Shown here: positions 31,188 through 42,444 of the stretch, one piece after another
Numbering within the stretch: position 1 is the first letter of the stretch
How the letters are laid out: each line of letters begins with the position of its first letter
Assembly: GCA_011799875.1 (NCBI GenBank)
Contig: CM022302.1
Location: forward strand, 301,207,048 to 301,271,047
Source: Thinopyrum elongatum
Lineage: Eukaryota > Streptophyta > Magnoliopsida > Poales > Poaceae
Length of the DNA stretch: 64,000 nucleotides
Direction: 5' to 3'
Position numbers and translations under genes: made by a program
Notes under the pieces: model-generated
Seen by the model: the letters and a program-made list of their open reading frames with translations, nothing else
Databases searched by the model: none
Told to the model about the DNA's origin: nothing

Positions 31188-32613
31188 TGTTGGAGATATG
31201 CCCTAGAAGCAATCATGTATGAGGATATTTCCTATGTGTTTATGAATAAAGATAGTCCTTGGACATTATCAATGATGTGTATCAACAAGTATGTGACTTG
31301 TTTGTGGGACTATGCATTGTATGATGACTGTCCTAAAAGGTCCCTGGTCAAAAGGGCTGTGTGGATGTGCAACCGACTAGACTAGCATATGACACGGTCG
31401 ATGGCTTGGTCTCACAAGCCATGGAGCATTGGATGCTAACCGCATAATATGGACTCGGAAGGATCTGGTCGGATTCGACGTAGTCGGATCCGAGTTGAGA
31501 TAAGGTCCGAGTCAGACAGACCCAACTATGAGATGCAGCGATATGTCATCTGTGAGTCTCTAGTACAACATACGTTCTATGTCCTAAGACCTGAGCTGGC
31601 GCATGTACTCGGGATGGTGACAGACTTGTTTTGGGCCAACCAAACACTACTCCGTGACTGGGTAGTTACAAAGGTAGGTTTCGGGCTTGTCCAGACCCAT
31701 GTTGCGAGATATGGTCGAGCAAGATGGGATTTGCCCCTCCGATGAGGAGAGATATACTCTGGGCCCCTCGTGTGATCCAACCAGGATAAGCATGGCCATG
31801 CAACAAGGATTATGAGATAATCCTGTTTGTGGTCGGCATCACTGGAACGAGAAAGAGGTCGGGCTAGCACAAGGATGGTAGACTCGCCTTGAGCCTGACA
31901 ACATATATCGTGGGGCAAAAGGAATGGAAGTGTGATGTACAGGTTCGCCTAACCAGCTTCATAGTTTACTTGGTGGTCGGCATGCCTTGCTAGAGGCCGC
32001 TACCAACCGTGCAGGTCGGAGGTGATCCGAACTGTGACCAAGCCAACTTGAACCTAAGGGGTCGCGCGCTTAAGGGAAGGAACCTAAGAGGTCGGATCCG
32101 AGGACACTGATCGGATGTGATCCGAGCTGGACTTGGATCGTGGCCGAGTAGACTTGTGGGCTTTAGGATTCGTGCGAGGCCCCAAGTGTTGAGCCCGCGA
32201 CGAATGCCTATATATATAATGGGGGTGCGGCATACTCATGCGATTGATCGCTTCGGCGTTGTCACTACGGTTTGCATGTGTTACGAATAGACCCTCCACT
32301 CACCGCCGATTGTGTGATCGGACCTAGCAGTCCGCCGCACGACGTTCCTCCTGCACGCGCGGATACCATTAGAGGCGGTGCACCTGCGCCGCTCCGGTGA
32401 ACCTGTACGAGGGATCCGACGACCGGCTCTTCGAGGGAGATCGGACAAGGAGACGAACCATGCGAACGCGCTGCCCCAACTCTTCTTCTGCTGCATGGCA
32501 CTGTGCGTCTAGTGGTAACGATCCGTGATCCATTCCCGTAGCATGTTCCTGGTTGTTCTGCACGTAGGAAAATTTTAATTTGCAGTCGACGCACCCTACC
32601 ATAGAACCCAACA
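31188..32613 (+). repeat. 3' LTR of the second copia
   Basis: 1426 bp, TGTTGGAGAT...ACCCAACA, followed by the target duplication CCATC. A TATATATATAA box lies at 32209-32219, about 400 bp before the end, giving an R-U5 of usual size. Confidence 0.92.
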
Positions 32614-34206
32614 CCATCCCCCCAACAAGATTTGCAAGACAACACATACATAGACACTAACGTAGCTGTGTTGATGATAATCACGTCTCCCCTAGTCCAC
32701 CATCACAGGTGCTCCCTCTAACTTGGCACTGTTATATGTGGTTGCATGTTATGTATAATGTCTATCTTGTATTATTTCTAATTTTGTTGAATTCCATCAG
32801 CTTACTTTACACATTATACTTGTGAATAAGACATGTGTTCCTGTTTCTAGAACATACAATATTTGTCTATCACACCATGTTCTTACATCAAAGTACTACT
32901 GTTGTGTAACATGCAACAATCACTTATCATAAGACATGTTTAACTTGGGAGTCTGATATAGGTTACATCTTGCATTCTTTTCTAGCTTGTACTACTTCTA
33001 ATTTGTTGAAATGGCACTTATGATGAGACAGTTTTAACTTGGTAGAGTGAATATGCAATGCCTTCTGCTTACATCTTTCATATGGTGTCTAGCTTTGATT
33101 GCTTCTAATTTGTTGAAATGCCTTCTGCTTAGTTTACACATCATAGCTATGAATATGCAATGCTGTCCTTTTTTCTTACACATTCAATCATCCTATCATG
33201 CGGTCGCCTTACATTAAAGTAGTGCTCATCAGCATCCTGCATCAATGAGGTCTGAAATGCGACTTTTTATTCATTTTTCTTGTGGGTTTGACTTGACAAG
33301 GCAATAAAATTAAGTAAGAGGAAGGAAAAAATTAAGGCAGGGACTGATGGCGGTCTTCCAGCGGAACTGGCATCGCAGGTGCTTTTTCTAGCTTGGCAGT
33401 GTGATATTGTCTTGCATCTTTCATGTGGTGTCTAGCTTGTATTGCTTCTAATTTGATTAAATTACTTCTGCTTAGTTTCCACAAATAGTTTTGAATATGC
33501 CATGTCGTCCTGTTTTTCGTACATATTCCATCCTCGTATCATGTGTTTGCCTTACATCAAAGTAGCGATTGTCGGTATCATGCATGAATGAGTTCTAAAG
33601 AGTGAGTTTTATTGCTTTTTCTTGTCGGTTTTACTTGACAATGCAAAATAAATAAAGCGGAAGGAAATTAGCAAGGCAGTGGATAATGGTGCTCCTTCCG
33701 ACCAACTGAAACGGAGGGCCTCTACAGATTCTACTCCGCCAACCCCCCAACAAGATTTGCAAGACAACACATGCATAGACACTAACATAGTTGTGTTGAT
33801 GATGAGCACGTCTCCCCTAGTCCACCATCACAGGTGCTCCCTCTAAGTTGGCATTGTTATATGTGGTTGCATGTTATGTATGATGTATAGCTTGTATTGC
33901 TTCTAATTTTGTTGAATTCCATCAGCTTACTTTACACATTATACTTGTGAATAAGACATGTGTTCCTATTTATAGAACATACAATATCTGTCTATCACAC
34001 CATGTTTTTACATCAAAGTACTACTGTTGTGTAACCTGCAACAATCACCTATCATAAGACACGTTTAACTTGGGAGTGTGATATAGGTTACATCTCGCAT
34101 TCTTTTCTACCTTGTACTACTTCTAATTTGTTGAAATGACACTTATGACGAGACAGTTTTAACTTGGTAGAGTGATATTCGTTGCATCTTTCATATGGTG
34201 TCTAGC
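32614..34206. repeat. ~1.1-kb tandem repeat array, right part
   Basis: It continues the array broken at 6963, finishes the second unit, starts a third at about 33500 and is cut by the Tat gypsy near 34206. Unit two measured across the insertion is about 1.12 kb, like unit one (1.11 kb). A small segment near 33045-33080 carries a local rearrangement (GAATATGCAATGCCTTCTGC inserted early). No ORF is supported. Confidence 0.75.
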
Positions 34207-35124
34207 TTTCATAGGGAAAACACGGCCACCTATGGGGCCATCGGCCCCTTGTGGTTCGGCAGTGGGGAAGGACGTATTGCTCAAAGAGCGGACGGCGCAG
34301 AGCAGCACGACAGCGGTCACACGGGCAGTTTTTACCCAGGTTCGGGCCGCCGCGAGGCATAAAAACCTACTCCTGCTTTGGTGGATTGATGAGAGGACCG
34401 AGGTGGAGACGCAACGCTCTTGCCCGGCAGGGTCGCCTCGGGGCGAGAGCAACTACGTGCGTATGAGTGTATAAGGGTTTGAATCCTTTCTAAGGTTGCC
34501 ATGACCCTCCTTTTATAGATCAAGGGGTCACCACAATGGCAAATCAGTCATTGCCTACTGATTAGATAGCAAACAGTGCTATCATACCTAACTCTGTAGA
34601 CAGGACAGAGTGCATTAAATGCGCCACTTAGTGTCACATCGTAGCATAGCCCGGCAAGCCTTGCCGTGCCGTTCGGCCACCTTCTCGCCTACCTGCGTGA
34701 CACGTCCCTGGACGGGTGTCATTTGGAGGTCATTTCCTCTGGAAGTGGCCGCCACGTGCCATATAGTGGCCACTTAGCCACTTGGGGGCTCGACACCGCA
34801 CCGATCGATGACTTGCGTTGCTGTGAGGTGGAGCGGAGGAGCCTTGGCGGGGCAATCCGCCCTCGGCGCCCCCGGCAAGCCCGCCGAGGCAATCTGGAGA
34901 CTTGTCTTCGGGGAAACCTCGTCCCCGCCAGGCTCGCCTGCCCGGCAAGGGAGGTTTTTCCTTAGTGGTATCTTGCTCCTTTGGTTGGTCTTGATCTTCT
35001 TGATCTGCCCTTTGATTTCTCAAAGAGCTGATCTCTTCTGGTTGGTGTTGTCTTGGATGCTGCAACCTTGTTCTCGAGCCTGTGTACAGTCTAGGCAACA
35101 CACCTGGGGTTTGTTGCACCAACA
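34207..35124 (-). repeat. 3' LTR of Tat gypsy copy 2
   Basis: About 918 bp, ending ...TTGTTGCACCAACA on the + strand. The outer end reads TTTCATAGGG where the partner LTR at 41760 has TGTCATGGG. These bases equally match the host repeat (GCTTTCATTG), so the exact edge is ambiguous by about 6 bp. Confidence 0.88.
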
Positions 35125-36438
35125 GGAGCCCCCGGGCCTGGCCTGAACGCGCTGCCAAGCGTCGTCGGGGTAGGGTCTGTCCAGTACATAGGCGGGGAGG
35201 CTGCGGTAGCTCACCCTTTGAGATCTTCTTTGCTTCTTCATTAATCTGAGCTTGAGTCAGTTTTCGGTTCTCCCGCACGTCGTGTAACGCTAATTGTAGT
35301 GGGGTCATCCCTGTAATGGCCCGTGAATGACTTTAACGCACGGGTGAGTAACTGCCAATTCACTCTTCCCACCACGTTCTTATCCCTTGCCACGTATGCT
35401 GCATGCATTGAGTGGGGTAGGTAACGGAGGTGCGTGGTGCGGGAGAGAGCGTCATGGCAGGGGCCCGGTCTTCCTGGGTTGGTGGAGAGGGGCGGCGGTT
35501 ACCCGCCGAGGGATCAGCCCCCAGCCTGAGCCAGTCTATATAAAGAGGGGGTGAGTGGGAGCGGAAGTGCTCATCCACGCACCCTTCTTCTTCTCTTCCT
35601 ACCATAGTGCCTAGGAGGAGAGGGACAAGAAAGGGATTACGAGGCACTTATCTTTTTTTAGTTTAAAATGTGCAGGCATCGGCCAAACTTTAGTCTAAAT
35701 AATGTAAACTTCTTTATCCATGTTTGTGTTTTGTAAGATCTGTACTTGCTTATCAGCATATTAATGAAAAAAACAAGCTTTGCCGGGCACTTGTGCATTT
35801 ACCATATCCATGCAGAGGTGAAATGCCTCTATACATTTAAGTAAACAAGTTTTCCTGGCAGGCTATCCTATCGGTGCACTCAGTTTGTTGCCGCGGGGCT
35901 AGGCCTGCCGAGCAAAAAACCATAAAGGGACCAGCCCCCGCCGAACCTTTTCCGCCAAAGGCCACAGCGACCACCCTGATCGAAGTAGCGTTCAAGTCAA
36001 AGGGTAGGAGCACCTATGCTTCGGAGGTGGCGAGGTTTTCATATGCACAAGTTTTCAAATTACAGAACAGGTATGGATAAGAAGGAACTTATCTGTTTGG
36101 TCTGCCAGGGATCGTCACGTAGGCTCATCTTCATTTCTTCTCTTCGGGATCAAGTCCACAGCAAGAACCTTGCAACTTAGTGCAGATGAAAACAATGCCA
36201 CATGCGACCTCATCTACATGATCATGCTATGCTCATGATATGCTTATGCATGCATGCAAGTTTTGGGGGGCCCCAGCGCTTCGTTTATTTCTCTGTTGCT
36301 CAGGGTCTGCGCCTGGCTTTGTACAAAGGGTTACATGCAACTTCAGCAAAGCTTGTACAAAAGGGTGGCTGCCGGGCAGGGCCCGACAGCCGCGCCTTAC
36401 GGGTAGAACTTATGGAGATGCTCAATCTTCCATGAGTT
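35125..36438 (-). other. 3' non-coding region of Tat gypsy copy 2
   Basis: It holds the polypurine region next to the LTR and an antisense TATATAAA at 35537-35544 with a pyrimidine-rich leader as in copy 1. It then jumps near 35610 to sequence equivalent to about 20600 of copy 1. The ~0.8-kb body of the antisense ORF is absent. From there to the integrase C-terminus it is collinear with copy 1. Confidence 0.75.
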
Positions 36439-38490
36439 TTGCAATTGAATGCCATCTCCGGTCTCCATACGGACTGCGCCAGGTCTGGTGACTCGCACTA
36501 CCTGGTAAGGGCCTTCCCACTTCGGCGTCAACTTGTTTGCACCCTTGGCGGACTGAACATGCCTAAGGACAAGGTCGCCTTCCTCAAAACTCCGGGCATG
36601 AACCCTGCGGCTGTGATAGCGATGCAGGGCTTGCTAGTAGCGTGCAACACGCGTAGCAGCCCGGAGATGGTTCTCCTCAAGTAGCACAGTGTCGTCACGC
36701 CAGTGCTGTTCCTGCACTACTCCATCGTAGGCAAGCACTCGAGGAGACCCGAATATGAGTTCTGTGGGGATAACTGCTTCTGTCCCATAGACTAGGGAGA
36801 AGGGAGTCTGTCCGGTAGCTCGATTTGGTGTCGTACGAAGGGACCAAAGAACCACCGGCAGCTCATCGATCCATCGCCTGCCGCACTTCTACAGCCGATC
36901 AAAAGTAAATGTCTTAAGACCTCGCAGCACTTCAGCGTTCGCCCTCTCAGCTTGCCCGTTGCTTCTGGGATGGGCCACAGAGGCAAATGAGACCTTGCTT
37001 TCGAGGGCATGAACGTATTGCATGAAGGCGCGGCTTGTGAATTGGGTGCCATTGTCGGTGATGATTCGGGCAGGTACCCCGAAGCGGCACACCAATCCTT
37101 TCAAGAACTTGATAGCTGACTGCGCGGTCACCTTTCTCACGGGCTCTACTTCCAGCCACTTTGTAAACTTGTCGATTGCGACGAACAAGAATTCAAAGCC
37201 CCCGGTAGCACGGGGGAAGGGGCCCAAGATGTCGAGCCCCCAGACCAAAAATGGCCATGACAAAGGGATTGTTTGGAGGGCTTGAGCAGGCTGATGGATA
37301 TTCTTGGAGTGGAACTGGCAGGCTTCACACTTGGTGACTAGCTCAATTGCATCTTGGAGGGCTGTGGGCCAGTAGTAGCCTTGCCGGAAAGCTTTCCCAA
37401 CCAAGGCCCTTGATCCGATGTGGGAGCCACACATACCCTTGTGTATCTCTGCCAGCAGTTCCTTTCCTTCTTCCCGGCAAATGCACTTCAATTTCACACC
37501 GTTGGGCCTTCTTCTGTATAGCGTGTCATCAACGAACTGATACATATTGGCCCTCCGGGCTACTCTTTCAGCTTCTTCTTGCTCTTCGAGAAGTTCTCCT
37601 GTTTGGAGGAAATGAACAATGTGCCGCACCCAAGTTGGAGCCTGGGGCTCGGCAACAAGGACCAGCGGCACCTCCCCGTCGATGGGAGCACATGCCTTGA
37701 CCGCAAAGACTGGTAGTTCGGCGGGAGGGTGCAGCTCACTGATCGAAGGGGAGTTGTTCCCGCCAAGCTCTCTGCCGGGGGCTTCGGGAAGCTCTGCCGG
37801 GAGAGGCTTGCCGGAGTTCAATTTCCTCCTCTTGCTGGCCATTGTTGCTGGGGATACGGAGGGTTGAGTTAGATGGAGAACAAAAGTCACTGGTTCCATA
37901 GGGAGTTTTTGCGCAGCGCACTTTGACAGATGATCAGCAATGCTGTTTTCCGCATGCGGTATGTGCTCTGTTTGCAATCCGTCAAAGCGCTCCTCCAACT
38001 TTCTCACTTCCTCGTCGTATGCCTCCGTCAATGGGCTTTGATAATCCTTGTTCACTTGTCTTACCACCAGTTGTGAATCTCCGCGGATAATCAGCTTCTT
38101 GATTCCCAGTTCTGTTGCAATTCTGAGCCCGGCAAGGAGCCCTTCATACTCTGCAGTATGGTTGGTAGCCTTCTCCCGGGGGAAATGCATTTGAACGACG
38201 TACTTAAGGTGCTCCCCAGTGGGAGCAACAAGAAGCACGCCAGCTCCTGCACCTTGTAGGGAGAAGGCACCATCAAAATACATAATCCATTCTTGGGGCG
38301 CTTCCTTGCCGGGGATGACTGTCTCCAGTACTTCTTCATCAGGGGTCAGCGTCCACTCCGCAATGAACTCTGCTAGTGCTCTACTTTGAATAGTTGACGT
38401 GCTTTCAAACTTCAAACCAAAGCTGGATAACTCCAAAGCCCATTCCACGATCCTGCCAGTGGCCTCAGGGTTTCGGAGTATGCGTTTCAA
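36439..38490 (-). pseudogene. RNase H end, archaeal-type RNase H and integrase of Tat gypsy copy 2
   Basis: A 533-residue frame from 38490 to 36889 is the best-preserved pol segment of this family here. It runs through the end of the first RNase H (ILRNPEATGRIVEWALELSS) and the second RNase H (MYFDGAFSLQGAGAG, HTAEYEGLLAGLRIA, IRGDSQLVVRQVNKD, AENSIADHLSKCA). A linker, the integrase HHCC zinc finger (GMCGSHIGSRALVGKAFRQG...CEACQFHSKN) and the core with WGLDILGPFP, TDNGTQFTS and GQAERANAE follow, so all three DDE residues are present. A stop in place of a codon at about 36890 precedes the C-terminal segment (36855-36439). Its frameshift from the upstream RT is a one-base deletion near 38519. 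Confidence 0.9.
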
Positions 38491-39821
38491 GGGGAAGCGG
38501 GTGACAACCGTGATCTCGTGGCTTGGAAGTAGTGGCGCAGTTTCCTTGAGGCCATGATGAGGCCAAAAATCAACTTCTGCATGCCAGAGTACCTCGACCT
38601 AGCGCCCTGCAGCAGGGAGCTGACGAAGCACACTGGGCGCTGCACCAACTTCTTCCTTGCCATAATCTTGGAACTGTCTCCGCTACCTTGCTCTTATTTG
38701 TCTTGAACTACATCTGACCTTGCCGGGATGGGTTCACTTTCCTCTCCAGAGGGGACGGCGGTGGTGACTGTTGCGTCATCTACCTCCCGCTGTGCCACCA
38801 GCGCTGCGCTAACCACTTGATTGGTCGCTGCTAAATATAGCAGCAATGGCTCTTGTGGTTTAGGAGCGACTAAGGTGGGAACAGAGGAAAGGTAGGTCTT
38901 CAAATCATGTAGCGTAGTGTCCGCCTCCGGGGTCCACTCCATGGGCCCTGCCTTCTTCAAGATTTTGAAGAAAGGCAAGGCGCGTTCGGCGGACTTGGAA
39001 ATGAAACTGCTCAGCACGGCAACACATCCAGTCAAACGCCTCACATCTTTAACTGTCTTGGGTGCTTGTATCTGCTTGATAGCCTTGATCTTGTCGGGGT
39101 TGGCCTCTATCCCCCGATGGGACACGAAGAAGCCAAGTAGCTTCCCGGAAGGAACGCCAAACACACACTTCTCCGGGTTCAACTTCAAGTTGATTATGCG
39201 CAGATTTGCAAAGGTCTCTTGCAAATCCTGAATGAGAGTAACTCTGTCCTTGGTTTTGACCACTATATCATCCATGTAGGCTTCAACATTTCTGTGTAGC
39301 TGGGACTCAAAGCCAACCTGTACTGCTCTTGCAAAAGTGGATCTAGCGCTCTTCAACCCGAAGGGCATTCGTACAAAACAGTACGTGCCACATGGGGTTA
39401 TGAATGCGGTCTTCTCTTCGTCTTCCTTGGACATGAAGATCTGGTGGTATCCAGAGTAGGCATCCAGGAAGGAAAGCATGTCACACCCGGAGGTGGAATC
39501 CACAATCTGGTCGATGCGCGGCAAGGGGAACGGGTCCATCGGGCATGCTTTGTTCAGATCTATGAAATATATGCAAAGCCTCCATTTCCCATTCGCCTTG
39601 CGAACTGCCACTAGGTTTGCTAACCATGTTGGATGCAACACTCCTCTAACCAGACCAGCTGCCTCAAGTTTCTTGATCTCCTCGGCAATAAACTGCTGCC
39701 GCTCCAGAGCTTGCTTCCGGACCTTCTGCTTGACAGGCCGGGCATGTGGGCAGACAGCAAGGTGGTGCTCGATTACCTCCCTGGGAACACCAGGGATGTT
39801 AGATGGTTGCCAAGCAAACAC
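38491..39821 (-). pseudogene. reverse transcriptase and RNase H of Tat gypsy copy 2
   Basis: A 375-residue frame from 39821: MFAWQPSNIPGVPREVIEHH, HPTWLANLVAVRKANGKWRL, LSFLDAYSGYHQI, FVRMPFGLKSARSTF and catalytic YMDDIVVK, followed by PSGKLLGFFVSHRGIEANP and the connection domain. It ends at 38694 after SDVVQDK because of a stop inside the variable linker of the degenerate RNase H. The next ~200 bases (LLQGARSRYSGMQKLIFGLMM) are in another frame. At about 38519 one G of a GGG run seen in copy 1 is missing. The RT core itself shows no broken motif. Confidence 0.9.
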
Positions 39822-39860
39822 ATCGACATTCGCCTGCAGGAAGGCAACGAGCGCGCTTTC

Positions 39861-40529
39861 CTATTTTTCGTCGAGGGTGGCACTGATGGTAAACGTACCG
39901 TCAGTGCCAGCCAGCCCTGCCGGGACCTTCTTCATAGTGGGTGCAGCAGCCTTGGACCTCTTGCTATTGGAACTCTCCGGCAAGTCATCAAGAGGCGCAG
40001 CACACTCGGAAGAGGTACGTTTCCCGGATTCCTTGCTGGCTTTCTTCTTTTTCTTGCTTTCCTTGGCGAGAGCAGTGGCTTCCGCGGCCTCTGCAGCGAC
40101 TGCTTCCTGGTACATCTTATCCACGCATATGATTGCGTCTTTCTTGTCTGATGGAATGGAAATGACACCCATTGGCCCTGTTATCTTCAAAGTGTTATAG
40201 GCATAGTGGCATGCCACCATAAATTTGGCCAGGGCAGGGCGACCAAGGATTCCATTGTACGGCAGGGGGAGGTCAACCACATCAAACACGATCTTCTCAG
40301 TCCGGTAGTTTAACTCCCCCCCGAATGTTACCGGCTGTGTGATCTTCCCCTTAGGATGACTCCTGCTGGGGTTGATCCCTTGGAATGTACCAGTAACCTT
40401 GAGCTCTTCATCTGCTATCTGGAGTTTGCTGATGACCTTTGGAGAAATCAGATTCAACCCAGCCCCACTGTTAACCAACATCTTTGTGACCTTGAGGTTG
40501 CGGATCGTTGGTGAAACCAACAACGGCAA
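39861..40529 (-). pseudogene. aspartic protease of Tat gypsy copy 2
   Basis: A 222-residue frame from PTIRNLKVTKML, with active-site segment VNSGAGLNLISPKVI (an Asp-to-Asn change at the catalytic position; copy 1 has VDAG). The flap region and LPYNGILGRPALAKFMV follow, then a Lys-rich linker that ends about 40 bases before the RT frame. The poly-C tract is 7 bases here, leaving the frame intact. The upstream end is a deletion junction with gag at about 40535, so the protease N-terminal extension is missing. Confidence 0.85.
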
Positions 40530-41658
40530 ACACCCTAATGGTGTAGATGCTCAAGGACTTTGCCGGGTTCAATCTTCCATCGTACTTCTCTGGTATTTCT
40601 GGCTTGAACATGCGAGCAAATGGCCAACGGACTTGCCACAGCTCGCGAGTGAATGTGGGGCACCCAACCTCGAAAGGTAGGTACCCACCTTCACCGGGCG
40701 TGGGCTCGTCGACGTCGGGGCCATTGCGCCTATCAGACTGGCGTTGGGTTTCGCGGCGTCGTTCGATGGTGGCGTGTGCGTCTTCCCTCCGCCTGTCTTC
40801 CAGGACTTGCCGCTGGTCTCGTCGTGCTCGAGGATCGGACGAAGCCATCGATACGTCGTCAAGTTCTTGGTCGCGTGGCTCTGGCTGCGGCCCCTGCGCT
40901 TGCCCCGTGGGGGTGGCCCCTTCGGTACGTCCAGCGGCTCAGGCTGTTGTCGCCGCCTGCGGAGGCCGTGACGGACCCGTTCGCTGTGATCCTCCCGCCT
41001 CGGTGAAACCAATCAGGCTCTGAATGGTGGCTCTCCACTCATCCATCTGATCGGTCGCCGGCGAAAATCTCAACAGGAGTTGGGCCCGCGCCATGGCCTC
41101 TGAAGCAGTGCTCGGCATGGATGACGATGTAGACCGTAACGTTGCCTGGCTTCTGACGGTGCCGGTAGTGGCAGCGCCGTGCTCTCATTGCCGTGAGCCA
41201 GTCGCCAGGGTGGCATGGTGACGAGATGGTTGTGCTTGGGGATCGGCGGCTCTGTTCGGCGCATCAGCTTGGCCAGCCCGTTCCGGGGGTGGCACGTGCC
41301 CTGCGGCCGCACCCGCAGCGGGGGCGGCCGGAGGGTTGCGGTTCGCCCCAGGGCGAGCACCACCGCTGTGGCTGCGTCCTTCGGTGGGGTGGAGAGGCGC
41401 GGACAGGATGATCTCTCCACCCGCACCTTGTGGAGCATGGCTGCTGGGAAGTTGTTGGCGTTGTCCTTCTCCGATGCCTCCCGCTCCTGTTTCGGCCATA
41501 GGGGAGGTGGTGATGACGCCGCCTGCGCCGGCCACGTCCCCCGCAGCGTCCACGTCCCCGTGCGCCCCCGTAGCCCCCACGGCGTCGGCGGCCGTGTGTG
41601 AAGGGGCCTTCGAGGTGGACGGGTGAGCTGCGGCACCGGGTTTCTTCTTGGGCGCCAT
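40530..41658 (-). pseudogene. gag of Tat gypsy copy 2, C-terminal half deleted
   Basis: It starts MAPKKKPGAAAHPSTSKAPS at 41658. The N-terminal Ala/Gly/Pro region runs to about 41185, then shifts frame. The early capsid part (40848-40560) shows FKPEIPEKYDGRLNPAKSLSIYTI and then joins protease-region sequence at about 40535. The remaining capsid and the zinc-knuckle region present in copy 1 (about 25630-26640) are gone. The element could not make particles by itself. Confidence 0.85.
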
Positions 41659-41759
41659 GGATGATGAAGCCATCGATGAAGAGAATGATGATGAAGATGA
41701 CGCGCTGCGTACGCTCTCGGGTTCGCGCAAGCACTTCCCCCTACCTGGCACGCCAAAGA

Positions 41760-42444
41760 TGTCATGGGAAAACACGGCCACCTATGGGGCCATCGGCCCC
41801 TTGTGGTTCGGCAGTGGGGAAGGACGCATTGCACAAAGAGCGAAGGGCGCGGAGCAGCACGACAGCGATCACACGGGCAGTTTTTACCCAGGTTCGGGCT
41901 GCCGCGAGGCATAAAACCCTACTCCTGCTTTGGTGGATTGATGAGAGGACCGAGGTGGAGACACAGCACTCTAGCCCGGTAGGGTCGCCTCGGGGCGAGA
42001 GCAACTACGCGCGTATGAGTGTACAAGGGTTCGAATCCTTTCTAAGGTTGCCATGGCCCTCCTTTTATAGATCAAGGGGTCACCACAATGGCAAATCAGT
42101 CATTGTGTACTGATTAGATAGCTAACAGTGCTATCATACCTAACTCTGCAGACAGGATAGAGCGCATTAAATGCGCCGCTTAGTGTCACATCGTAGCGTA
42201 GCCCGGCAAGCCTTGCCGTGCCGTTCAGCCACCTTCTCGCCTGCCTGCGTGATACGTCCCTGGACGGGTGTCATTTGGAGGTGATTTCCTCTGGAAGTGG
42301 CCGCCACGTGCCAAATAGCAGCCACTTAGCCACTTGGGAGCTCAACACCGCACCGATCGATGACTTGTGTTGTTGTGAGGTGGAGCGGTGGAGCCTTGGC
42401 GGGGTAATCTGGAGACTTGTCTTCGGGGCAATCTGGAGACTTGT
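41760..42444 (-). repeat. 5' LTR of Tat gypsy copy 2, truncated
   Basis: TGTCATGGGAAAACACGG... matches the other LTR for about 650 bp, then loses its last ~230 bp. Close to the break a 15-base segment, AATCTGGAGACTTGT, is present twice (42406-42420 and 42430-42444); the other LTR has it once. The break with CACTA sequence falls exactly at the end of the second copy. Confidence 0.88.

Larger units (their letters stand above)
6964..32613 (+). mobile_element. Ty1/copia element with nested insertions and internal deletion
   Basis: The ends are TGTTGG...CCAACA, flanked by perfect 5-bp duplications CCATC at 6959-6963 and 32614-32618. The intact target CCATCCCCCCAACAAG is seen at 5851. The LTR is about 1.4 kb. 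The 5' LTR is interrupted at 7136 by a gypsy element that ends at 29375. It continues at 29376, then joins directly to mid-RT at about 29764. So the rest of the 5' LTR, the primer site, gag, protease, integrase and the start of RT are deleted. The remaining pol is followed by a purine tract and a full 3' LTR. The copia family was not identified with certainty. Confidence 0.9.
34207..42444 (-). mobile_element. Ty3/gypsy, Tat lineage, copy 2 (rearranged)
   Basis: Same family and orientation as 18404-28789. The 3' LTR (left) abuts the tandem repeat over the shared bases TTTCAT. The 5' LTR (right) stops short at 42444 against CACTA sequence, so no target duplication can be read. Relative to copy 1 it has lost about 0.8 kb of the antisense ORF region and about 1.1 kb spanning the gag C-terminus and the start of the protease region. 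It has fewer pol lesions than copy 1, and its RT and integrase catalytic motifs are intact. Confidence 0.9.
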
